Below are positions 6,301 through 11,672 of a stretch of 11,672 nt of DNA, piece by piece. The notes under the pieces were generated by a model. It was not told the origin of the DNA. It worked only from the letters and a program-made list of their open reading frames with translations, and did not search any database. A program made the translations under genes and the position numbers. Each line of letters starts with the position of its first letter. Positions within the stretch are counted from its first letter, which is position 1. This DNA is from Acidobacteriota bacterium (lineage in GTDB: Bacteria; Acidobacteriota; UBA6911; RPQK01; JADFOI01): assembly GCA_027295745.1 (NCBI GenBank), contig JAPUKI010000336.1:1-11672 (forward strand), read 5' to 3'.

Positions 6301-7188
6301 CAAGTTATCTAAGATCTCTGCGGTCCTGTCGGGCTGCTGATTCATGAGACCAATGAGGAGGTTGGTGGTCAGGTAGTAGGGGCGAAACCTCTCCTGAAGA
6401 TTACCCTTTATCTCTATCTGACACATGTTGTTTTCGGCCCAGGTTGGACGAATGCTTTTCAGAAACTCGCTCTTACCCATGCCGTCGAGGCCTTCGATGA
6501 TGAGAAACTGGCTTTCACCTCGAATGAAGTTCTTCAGGGCCTCGTCCACCCTTTGTTTTTGATCCTCACGGCCGGAAAGGGCGGCTTTGTCCAATTGCTG
6601 GAGAGCTGTCTTGGAAAAGACTTCCTGGGGAGCAATCTGCTTGGAGTCGGCGACGCAATCCCGCCCACTCTTTTTTGCGAAGTAGAGCGCAGTGTCTGCC
6701 TTATTGATGAGATCCTTGCTGTTTTGAGCATCATCAGGAGCGGAGGCAACCCCTATACTGAGGGTGATGGAAAGTTCAGTATCCACTGGGTCCAGCTTGG
6801 GGGGACTCTCATGGGACAGCTGGTTGAGCGCTCTTCCCACATTAACAGCCGTGTCTTTATCAATACCTGGCAGGAGAATCATGAACTCATCTCCAGCATA
6901 ACGGATGGCTAAACCATTCTCTCCTGCCACTTTTGTCAGCAGCCCGGCTACCCAGACCAGCGCCTGATCGCCGATGTCATGACCGTGTGAGTCGTTGATC
7001 TGCTTGAAATGGTCCACGTCCAACATGAGCAACGACACCGGTTCAGTCTCCAGGGAATCCCAGTCTATTTTGTGTTGGCAGTAATTCTTGAGGAAACGGC
7101 GGTTGTAGATGCGGGTGAGGTCGTCTTCAAATATCAGCCGAGCTGGGTCCTCACCGACGTGCTGGAGAAAGAAAAGAAGATCTTCCAT
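3322..7188 (-). CDS. GGDEF diguanylate cyclase fused to STAND/AAA_16 ATPase and HEAT repeats
   Basis: A 1288-residue cytoplasmic signalling protein that should make c-di-GMP under control of an ATPase switch. Residues 18-180 are a GGDEF domain: DDLTRIYNRR (22-31), metal ligand Asp57 in DVDHFK, NDSHGHDIGD (65-74) and the signature A98-G-D-E-F102, a variant compatible with activity. The RxxD inhibitory site is absent (Gly89, Gly92). Residues about 205-545 form a P-loop ATPase of STAND/AAA_16 type: Walker A GLDGMGKS (233-240), Walker B ILLIDD (348-353), the GNPLF motif (450-454) and a winged-helix-like segment. A TPR-like helical part (about 575-640) follows, then a mixed domain (650-800), an acidic Glu/Pro-rich linker (about 808-885), helices, and HEAT repeats (about 1045-1288, e.g. 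LRQIACQLLSELGPEA, PLVRATAAFALAQISDP). The start at 7188 gives the expected short lead before GGDEF, but no ribosome site is evident. The frame is uninterrupted. Confidence 0.85.
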   Translation of the reverse strand: MEDLLFFLQHVGEDPARLIFEDDLTRIYNRRFLKNYCQHKIDWDSLETEPVSLLMLDVDHFKQINDSHGHDIGDQALVWVAGLLTKVAGENGLAIRYAGDEFMILLPGIDKDTAVNVGRALNQLSHESPPKLDPVDTELSITLSIGVASAPDDAQNSKDLINKADTALYFAKKSGRDCVADSKQIAPQEVFSKTALQQLDKAALSGREDQKQRVDEALKNFIRGESQFLIIEGLDGMGKSEFLKSIRPTWAENNMCQIEIKGNLQERFRPYYLTTNLLIGLMNQQPDRTAEILDNLTPKEFKYLSTIFPQMGEPETPIQKGGERNQREGLFATLVHFIPKLLDSRPLILLIDDMHFSDEATLLLLRRMLLRRDIPLFICGSSTPMQQEEISREPAPLQRFFAAHHEALNIITVALTPLSATDIAQHFQQIFPQVHLPEKFEEHLAQVTQGNPLFIGEILRKLALDGKVINLAGNQSVIEPFEDDYLPRSLDEIVSEKIAVLDEESRQLLDQASTFGENVSLSMLTGNSDIRESKVLEFIDQAVAQGLISSEYQSNDETIRFLSKRILNLTYGSIQEDRKQELHESIGTYKESLYNQNLLPSAASLAYHFRLSANEEKARLYGDLTGEYDERIFSSEEAVNYTGEELPEPSTTKLRVLYSLDRNVAAHVPEVISALLTALREMEQGPPGSQAVLSATSQLKQSIDTVLEDHPDLHLTHAHKSLEVNGERVDVSGYKPTAEAFVTLMSRLHLRGIGFFPDLTEQELTAMLEAIGGISSKEIDEDFWRRFTIEQDLLHLELKQMHISAIAGLDEDPVLGTFQAKSQGRIGSTPGGDADGLVPESLTWDVQDSTDSVEEKPVEDPVLEPELEPEVIRQETVPELKISPGLVKLTDDFLKSAAHKLNDLLLKGDEVEAGKIIDQFFQPFARQTVQVRTQIIKICGNLLKDPGLTSQPQLLELLTDPLLLVVVEEEDPRLREEIGGLVSRTATNLIQFGDYGRAGRVLMRLQKRQRQLEERRDPRAQAEKLVVLQELDPKTQDLLREDLKSQESTRMQEATQLLGGLGPIALPLLIEIVKKEDDPRLRQIACQLLSELGPEASKLLKRELVLEGFAEQRVRILEVIDNVTRDLRKELAFSLEDESPRVRRAAFRLVERLNDERLTPLLFNHANHQDATIAVAAIKSLGEIKPAGAVDVLVPLLEFAKGTERVIAACRALGQIADPASIEPLAKIISTGGFFSLQRKRSPLVRATAAFALAQISDPRVVKFLARHMEDSDSRIRQTAHDIVTNQH

Positions 7189-7381
7189 AGTGATGATGGA
7201 GTTAGCTTTAAATGAACTAGCCTAGTTTCCATCCTAACATGGATCAGGGCACATCTGGGGTGATGGAGCACACCCAGTGCCTCGTTCCGCAGATAGCGTT
7301 TATGGCGCGTGCTGGAGAGGTGGGTTTCCCGGGCCCGCTGGAAAGCAATGGCAGTGTCCAAATCTTCACATCTATTGTAAT
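7189..7381. other. Divergent region upstream of the signalling gene, with a coding-like trace
   Basis: This is the 5' region of the minus-strand cyclase gene. On the minus strand, about 7215-7361 reads in one frame as DTAIAFQRARETHLSSTRHK, then RYLRNEALGVLHHPRCALIH, with mostly G/C in third positions. That looks like a piece of a real protein. It has no good start and runs out of frame into the start of the cyclase gene. I do not recognise it. No confident promoter for the cyclase gene is visible. Confidence 0.3.
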
Positions 7382-7402
7382 TTAGTTGTCAAATAGTATA
7401 AG
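7375..7402 (+). promoter_or_regulatory. Candidate sigma70-type promoter of the metal efflux operon
   Basis: TTGTAA (7375-7380) and TATAAG (7397-7402) with a 16-bp spacer match the -35 and -10 consensus at 4 of 6 and 5 of 6 positions. Transcription would start near 7409, about 6 bases before the first ATG (7415), so the message would be nearly leaderless. That agrees with the lack of a Shine-Dalgarno before that ATG. Confidence 0.4.
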
Positions 7403-7414
7403 TTAGTTGTCAAA
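7382..7414 (+). promoter_or_regulatory. Pair of 12-bp direct repeats, likely operator
   Basis: TTAGTTGTCAAA occurs at 7382-7393 and again, unchanged, at 7403-7414. The 21-bp period is two helical turns, so a regulator could bind both copies on one face. The copies flank the candidate -10, and the second ends at the base before the first ATG. This position suits a repressor or two-component response regulator controlling the efflux genes. No regulator gene is in the window. Confidence 0.5.
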
Positions 7415-7780
7415 ATGGAAGCGGCTAGAAGGATCTTTTCACTCACATTTTGCATCGTGTTCCTGTGGACCCCTGCCGCGGAGCAACTGGCCTGTTTCTT
7501 CTGTGGCCCCAGCCCCGAGACCTCTGTGACTGCTAAGGCTGTTTCCCACATGGAAGATGAGTGCCTCTTGCAGGATGGGTTCCACCGGGAAGATCCTACT
7601 TCAGAGACAGAACCGGTGCATATCCACTTTTGTACTCTCCATGCCACCTTCGTGGCTCTTACCCAGACACTTCTGGTGGAGCCGATTGAGATTTACAGCT
7701 TATTTCAGAACAGCCACAACTTTTTCGAAAGTCTGGCTCCGATCTTCCTCTATCATCCTCCAAAATACCTTGACGTCTAA
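7415..7780 (+). CDS. Small secreted Cys/His protein heading the metal efflux operon (CzcI-like)
   Basis: A 121-residue protein with an N-terminal signal-like segment (basic MEAARR, then FSLTFCIVFLWTPAAEQ), predicted to be exported or anchored. The mature part has possible metal ligands: Cys27-F-F-Cys30, Cys50 in MEDEC, and HIHFCTLH (His69, His71, Cys73, His76). It ends APIFLYHPPKYLDV. Small periplasmic proteins with scattered His/Cys and a Pro-containing tail, such as CzcI, precede czcC in several czc operons. I infer an analogous role in metal sensing or buffering, but I see no alignable CzcI motif. The ATG at 7415 is chosen because it gives the signal peptide. It has no ribosome site but fits a leaderless start. 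Gene order and strand match the operon, with 143 bp before czcC. Confidence 0.6.
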   Translation: MEAARRIFSLTFCIVFLWTPAAEQLACFFCGPSPETSVTAKAVSHMEDECLLQDGFHREDPTSETEPVHIHFCTLHATFVALTQTLLVEPIEIYSLFQNSHNFFESLAPIFLYHPPKYLDV

Positions 7781-7804
7781 CCTCTACTAGGGGGGCGTTC
7801 AGGA

Positions 7805-7818
7805 GACCCTGTCGGGTC
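7805..7818 (+). repeat. Small hairpin between the first operon gene and czcC
   Basis: GACCC (7805-7809) and GGGTC (7814-7818) form a 5-bp stem with a TGTC loop, then a short TTCTT further on. It could be a weak attenuator or RNA-processing site in the intergenic leader. Confidence 0.25.
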
Positions 7819-7872
7819 AGGTTCTTCTGGCCGTGTCTGCAGCATTCCAACCTATTCGAGCTAACTCTCTGG

Positions 7873-7896
7873 GTTCGTAGAGTACGCTCGACGAAC
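7873..7896 (+). promoter_or_regulatory. Inverted repeat upstream of czcC
   Basis: GTTCGT (7873-7878) and ACGAAC (7891-7896) are perfect inverted 6-mers with a 12-bp gap, lying 27 bp before the czcC ATG. It could be an operator for a dimeric regulator or an RNA hairpin near the ribosome site. I see no clear promoter elements with it. Confidence 0.35.
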
Positions 7897-7913
7897 AAAG
7901 TCCCGGGGAGTTT

Positions 7914-7919
7914 GGAGGA
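7914..7919 (+). promoter_or_regulatory. Ribosome-binding site of czcC
   Basis: GGAGGA with a 4-nt spacer to ATG 7924. It fixes the czcC start, which is also the position giving a proper signal peptide. Confidence 0.7.
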
Positions 7920-7923
7920 ATAA

Positions 7924-9186
7924 ATGCACTTGAGAATCCTTGCTTCGAGCATCGTTATGATGGGTCTGGCTTTCACCGAGATGCCGGCCCAGACGAGGGT
8001 AAGCATCCCAGAAAATTTGACTTTGGAAGCGGCGAAAAGCCTTCTCATCAGTTACAACCCGACGCTGCAAGCTGAAAGGCTCAACGTCGACATTGAAGCG
8101 GGCGATGTCATTGACGCTGAAAAGCGTCCTAACCCGAGCTTCTCTGTCGGGAGCGAAGGGCTTTCCTTCGGTTCCAGTGATCGCTCCTTTTTCAGCAATC
8201 AGGAGCTTTCTCTGGAGCTCAGGCAGGACATCGAAACCGCAGGTAAGAGACAAAAGCGTACTCGCTTGGAGGAAGCAGATGTGGAGATCGCCGATATTGA
8301 AGTGCAGGATCTCGTCCGACTTCTCACCTTTGAGGCTAAGAAAGTTTACTACCAGGTGGTTTTGGCTCAAGAAGACCTTACATTAGCGCGAGATATCCTG
8401 GACCAATTTGTAGGAGTGGTCAATTTGAACCGCATCCGCTATGAGAGCGGAGAGATCGCAGGGGGGGAGCTTCGCCGCGTGGAAGCGGCACAATATCAGT
8501 TCTATGAAGATGTAGTGGCTGCCGAAGTAAGCCTTGAGAATGCCCAGGATCGGTTACTGGCATTGTTGGGTAGCACGGACTTTGACCAGTCTTTCAAAGC
8601 GGTTGACTCCTTCGATTCTCAATTCGTTCCTCCGCCACCGCAGGAACTTAGGGATACCGCTCTTCGCGAGCGAGCAGACTTAGCAGCTCAGAGGGCACAA
8701 ATCACTCGATCCGATTTCGGAATTGAGTTGGAGAAGGCGCGTGGGGTTCCCAACATCAGCCCTTTTGTGGGATACCGTCGCGATTTTGGTGACAACGGTG
8801 CGATTGTGGGTATCGAGATCCCACTGTTTGTCTCCAACCGAAACCAGGGCGGCATTGCCCGTGCCCAGGCCCAACGGCGTCGCCAAGAGCAGCTTGTTCG
8901 CCTCGCAGAAGTTCGAGCATTGCAGGAAGTGCAATTAGCACTCAACGAATTAGAGGGCAACAGACGGCGCATTGAAGCCTTGCAGGGAGAGTATCTGAAC
9001 AAGGCTCGCCAGTCCAGAGACATTGCCGAGTCGGCTTATCGGCTGGGGGGTGCTTCGCTCATCGAATTTCTGGATGCCGAACGGACATACCGCGAAACCA
9101 GCCGGCTCTACAACCGCGTGCTGTACGATTTTCAGATTAGCCGAGGGCAGCTGGAGCTTGCCATTGGAAAGGATCTTCAACCATGA
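7924..9186 (+). CDS. czcC: CzcC-like outer membrane efflux protein (TolC family)
   Basis: A 420-residue outer-membrane channel of the OEP family, the outer part of a tripartite heavy-metal efflux pump. It starts with a signal peptide (MHLRILASSIVMMGLAF, likely cleaved after MPAQ). The two-fold OEP repeat is visible. The first half runs from LTLEAAKSLLISYNPTLQAE through NPSFSVGSEG and ELSLELRQDIETAGKRQKR to a long coiled-coil helix. The second half runs from ERADLAAQRAQITRSDFGIELEKARG, FVGYRRDFG and GIEIPLFVSNRNQGG to a long helix and the closing YRLGGASLIEFLDAERTY. The phrases ETAGKR and IPLFVSNRNQG are typical of the CzcC/CusC group. Length is normal. Its TGA overlaps the czcB ATG (ATGA, 9183-9186), so translation is probably coupled. 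Confidence 0.88.
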   Translation: MHLRILASSIVMMGLAFTEMPAQTRVSIPENLTLEAAKSLLISYNPTLQAERLNVDIEAGDVIDAEKRPNPSFSVGSEGLSFGSSDRSFFSNQELSLELRQDIETAGKRQKRTRLEEADVEIADIEVQDLVRLLTFEAKKVYYQVVLAQEDLTLARDILDQFVGVVNLNRIRYESGEIAGGELRRVEAAQYQFYEDVVAAEVSLENAQDRLLALLGSTDFDQSFKAVDSFDSQFVPPPPQELRDTALRERADLAAQRAQITRSDFGIELEKARGVPNISPFVGYRRDFGDNGAIVGIEIPLFVSNRNQGGIARAQAQRRRQEQLVRLAEVRALQEVQLALNELEGNRRRIEALQGEYLNKARQSRDIAESAYRLGGASLIEFLDAERTYRETSRLYNRVLYDFQISRGQLELAIGKDLQP

Positions 9187-10439
9187 AGGGACAAAGAAGA
9201 TATAGCAAAAGAAACTTGTTGCAACTGATGGTTCTTTTCCTTATCCCGCTTGGCGGAGCCTGCGACCTTGAAACAGTGGCTGTGTCTGACCAGCAGGAAG
9301 AAGATCATCTCGACTTGCCTCTCGATGTTGTGGAACTCACTCCGGAGTCGATAGAGACCGCCGATATTCAGGTTGAGGAGAGCAGGATGATGGACCTCCA
9401 AGTCTATCTGGAAACCACCGGGGTGGTATCACCTGACGAAACACGGCTTGCACACATTCGCCCACTTTCACGCGGAATTGTGGAAGAGGTCTACGTTCGC
9501 CGGGGAGATCGGGTCCGGGAAGGACAACCGTTGGTTTACTACGACAACATCGAACTGGGAGAACTCATCGGGGAACATTTGAGTGACCTTGCTCAGTTGA
9601 GGAACGAAATGGCACAGCTGGAGGTGACCGGGAAATTTCTGGAACGAGGTCGGGAGCTTCTCGAGGCCCAGGCCATCGCCAGGAAGGAAGTGGAACTGCG
9701 CGAAGCGGAATACAAGAAGGCCCAGGCGGGCCTCGATAGCCAACAGGCTGAACTCGCTAAAATTCACGAGAAATTGCACCGTTATGGGTTTTCCGATGAG
9801 GACATTGAGGGTTTGGGAACTGCAGAACACTCTACAGATCATCGCACTGCCAGCCACAAGATCCTCAGAGCTCCCTTTGCAGGGATTGTCATTGGATACG
9901 ACGTGGCGGTAGGAGAATTGGTGGAACCCGACCGCGAATTACTCACTTTAGTGGATGTCAGTTCGGTCTGGGTTTTGGCGAACGTCTATGAAAAAGATTT
10001 GGGCCTCATCAAAACAGGTCAGCCGGTAGAAGTTGTCACTGTTGCCTACCCTGAAAAGGTCTTCCAAGGAAGGCTGACCTACATCAGCGACTTGCTGGAA
10101 AAGGAGACTCGTACTGCCCGAGTGCGATGCGTTATGCCGAACCCGGACGGCGCTTTGAAACTGGAGATGTTTGTGGCCGTGAAAATACCCTCTATCCGTC
10201 GCACCGTAGCAGTGGCGGTTCCAGAGTCAGCCATTCAAAACGTCGAAGGAGAAGAAGTCATCTTTGTCGCCGAGGAACCCGGGCACTTTCGCAAGACGGT
10301 CGTACAAACGGGATTAAGCGCTGACGGATGGATTGCCATCGATGGGCTTGCTGAAGGAACAGCTGTCGTCACGCACGGAAGCTTTTACCTGAAGTCTGCC
10401 CTTGCACGCGAGAGCATCGGAACAGAACACTCCCACTAG
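9183..10439 (+). CDS. czcB: CzcB-like periplasmic adaptor (RND membrane fusion protein)
   Basis: A 418-residue adaptor linking the inner-membrane pump to CzcC. The N-terminus has a basic stretch, a hydrophobic segment and GGAC at 24-27. Cys27 may be a lipoprotein anchor, though -3 is Gly and not Leu. The domains are a first lipoyl/barrel half (RPLSRGIVEEVYVRRGDRVR, 93-112), a coiled-coil hairpin (about 125-200), the second half (LRAPFAGIVIGYDVAVGELV, 228-247), a beta-barrel domain (SSVWVLANVYEKDLGLIKTG to MFVAVKI) and a membrane-proximal domain (about 340-405). It lacks the His-rich N-terminal part of classical CzcB and ends TEHSH. It overlaps czcC by 4 bp and precedes czcA by 7 bp. Confidence 0.85.
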   Translation: MKGQRRYSKRNLLQLMVLFLIPLGGACDLETVAVSDQQEEDHLDLPLDVVELTPESIETADIQVEESRMMDLQVYLETTGVVSPDETRLAHIRPLSRGIVEEVYVRRGDRVREGQPLVYYDNIELGELIGEHLSDLAQLRNEMAQLEVTGKFLERGRELLEAQAIARKEVELREAEYKKAQAGLDSQQAELAKIHEKLHRYGFSDEDIEGLGTAEHSTDHRTASHKILRAPFAGIVIGYDVAVGELVEPDRELLTLVDVSSVWVLANVYEKDLGLIKTGQPVEVVTVAYPEKVFQGRLTYISDLLEKETRTARVRCVMPNPDGALKLEMFVAVKIPSIRRTVAVAVPESAIQNVEGEEVIFVAEEPGHFRKTVVQTGLSADGWIAIDGLAEGTAVVTHGSFYLKSALARESIGTEHSH

Positions 10440-10442
10440 GAG
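10438..10442 (+). promoter_or_regulatory. czcA ribosome-binding site overlapping the czcB stop
   Basis: AGGAG at 10438-10442 shares its first two bases with the czcB TAG (10437-10439) and lies 4 nt before ATG 10447. This supports coupled translation of czcB and czcA and fixes the czcA start. Confidence 0.7.
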
Positions 10443-10446
10443 AAGC

Positions 10447-11672
10447 ATGCATCGAATCATCGATTTTTCACTGAACAACCGTTTCTTAATTATTGTCTTT
10501 GTTTTGTTGCTTGTTGGGGCCGGGCTCTATTCCATGCTGAACCTTCCCATCGATGCCGTGCCGGATGTCACTCCCAACCAGGTTCAGATCTTAACCAATG
10601 CGCCCGGACTGAGTCCTTTGGAGGTCGAACAGTTCATCACCTTTCCGGTGGAAACAGCCATGAGCGGGCTGCCCGGAATCGAAACCATCCGCTCTGTTTC
10701 ACGCTTTGGACTTTCAGCCGTGACCATCTACTTTGAGGAAGACATGGACGTTTACTTCTGCCGCAGACTGATCCTGGAGCGGCTTCCCCAGGCGCGCGAT
10801 GCCATCCTTCCGGGTTTCGGCACGCCCGAGATGGGTCCGATCAGTACGGGATTAGGGGAGATTTACCAGTTTGTTGTCCAGGGTGAAGGCTATTCGCTCA
10901 TGGAACTGCGCAGCATCCTGGACTGGGACATAGCCTTTAAACTGCGCTCGGTGCCCGGCGTTGTTGAGGTCAACTCCTATGGAGGGGAGCTCAAGACTTA
11001 TGAGGTCCAGATCGATCCCAACAAGTTGCTGGGCTACAACATTCCTATGGCACAGGTTTTCGAAGCCCTGGAAACCAACAACGCTAACGCCGGTGGAGCC
11101 TATATCATCAAAAGTCAGGAACAGTACCTGGTTCGAGGCGAAGGCCTGGTGGAGAATATCGAGCAGATCGGGGACATTGTCCTCACGGCTGGAGAAGACG
11201 GAACGCCCATCTACGTCAGCAACGTGGCTGAGGTCCAGCTGGCGCCCATGGTCCGTCAAGGCGCGGTGACTCGCGACGGTGAGGGTGAGGTCGTGACGGG
11301 TGTGGTGATGATGCTGATCGGTGAGAACTCCCGGGTGGTGGTGGATCGGGTCAAGGTCAAAATGGAGGAAATCAGGAGGTCCCTTCCTCCAGGAGTGGTC
11401 ATCGATACCTACTATGACCGGACCGACCTGGTGCGGAAAACCATTGTCACGGTCATCACCAACCTCAGTGAAGGTGGAGCCCTGGTAATTCTGGTTCTGC
11501 TGCTGCTCCTGGGCAGTTTTCGGGGCGGCCTGGTGGTAGCTTCCGCTATTCCTTTTTCCATGTTGTTCGCCTTTATCGGCATGCGCCAGTTTGGCCTCTC
11601 CGGCAACCTGATGAGTCTGGGAGCCATCGACTTCGGTCTTATCGTTGACGGGTCGGTGGTCATGATTGAAAA
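10447..11672 (+). CDS. czcA: CzcA-like heavy-metal RND efflux pump, N-terminal 408 residues
   Basis: The inner-membrane proton/cation antiporter of the efflux complex, cut by the window edge at residue 408 of an expected 1,000 or more. Visible parts are TM1 (RFLIIVFVLLLVGAGLYSML), the loop LPIDAVPDVTPNQVQILTNA, the periplasmic PN/PC subdomains (EQFITFPVETAMSGLPGIE, SVSRFGLSAVTIYFEED, LGEIYQFVVQGEGYSLMELR, LRSVPGVVEVNSYGGELKTY) and the start of the TM2-TM4 block (LVILVLLLLLGSFRGGLVVA, IPFSMLFAFIGMRQFGLSG, IDFGLIVDGSVVMIE). Asp395, Asp401 and Glu408 have the same spacing as Asp402, Asp408 and Glu415 of Cupriavidus CzcA, which are needed for transport. The DFG...DG pattern indicates a divalent-cation (Zn/Co/Cd or Ni) pump and not the Cu/Ag CusA class. 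The exact metal cannot be read from this. Confidence 0.9.
   Translation, partial: MHRIIDFSLNNRFLIIVFVLLLVGAGLYSMLNLPIDAVPDVTPNQVQILTNAPGLSPLEVEQFITFPVETAMSGLPGIETIRSVSRFGLSAVTIYFEEDMDVYFCRRLILERLPQARDAILPGFGTPEMGPISTGLGEIYQFVVQGEGYSLMELRSILDWDIAFKLRSVPGVVEVNSYGGELKTYEVQIDPNKLLGYNIPMAQVFEALETNNANAGGAYIIKSQEQYLVRGEGLVENIEQIGDIVLTAGEDGTPIYVSNVAEVQLAPMVRQGAVTRDGEGEVVTGVVMMLIGENSRVVVDRVKVKMEEIRRSLPPGVVIDTYYDRTDLVRKTIVTVITNLSEGGALVILVLLLLLGSFRGGLVVASAIPFSMLFAFIGMRQFGLSGNLMSLGAIDFGLIVDGSVVMIE

Noticed and set aside
7861..8370. Minus-strand open frame of 169 codons over czcC
   Set aside because: czcC on the plus strand has a signal peptide, OEP repeats and a strong ribosome site. The minus frame is its shadow.
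1..11672. CRISPR array, rRNA, toxin-antitoxin pair or phage genes
   Set aside because: No regularly spaced repeats, rRNA-like blocks or recognisable toxin, antitoxin, integrase or phage structural proteins were seen. The signs of past integration rest only on the tRNA fragments and the truncated gene.

Overview
This looks like an accessory stretch of a Gram-negative (diderm) bacterial chromosome of moderate GC. The outer-membrane component of an efflux pump shows the diderm envelope. The taxon cannot be fixed from the sequence. The mix of a HEAT-repeat signalling giant, a DUF4845-like membrane protein and a PhoR-type sensor resembles Acidobacteriota-like or related environmental lineages, but that is only an impression.

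Left end (1-1350). The last 20 codons of an unidentified gene are followed by about 240 bp of non-coding DNA. Then comes a compact REP-associated (IS200-like, Y1/HUH) transposase gene. It is bracketed by a perfect 22-bp inverted repeat (304-325 and 1289-1310), and the right repeat lies inside the coding sequence.

Decayed middle (1312-3321). A small one-span membrane protein on the minus strand converges on the transposase gene and overlaps it tail to tail. Beyond it are the 3' two thirds of a tRNA-Ala(TGC) without its 5' part, a PhoR-type sensor gene cut off after its extracytoplasmic sensor domain, a PilZ gene, and a weaker tRNA-Val-like 3' remnant. This looks like a scar of repeated integration and deletion.

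Signalling gene (3322-7188, minus). One 1288-residue protein joins an N-terminal GGDEF diguanylate cyclase, a STAND/AAA_16-type ATPase, a helical middle region and C-terminal HEAT repeats. The PilZ gene lies 426 bp downstream on the same strand, so a c-di-GMP source and a possible receptor are neighbours. The layout of effector, STAND switch and repeat sensor makes this the most interesting gene here.

Right end (7382-11672, plus). A heavy-metal efflux operon follows: a small secreted Cys/His protein resembling CzcI in position and style, CzcC (outer membrane), CzcB (periplasmic adaptor) and the first 408 codons of CzcA (HME-RND pump). czcC and czcB overlap by 4 bp, and the czcA Shine-Dalgarno overlaps the czcB stop. 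The pump has the Asp-Asp-Glu pattern of divalent-cation (Zn/Co/Cd-like) exporters. Upstream lies a candidate promoter between two 12-bp direct repeats spaced 21 bp apart, which is a good candidate for a metal-responsive operator.
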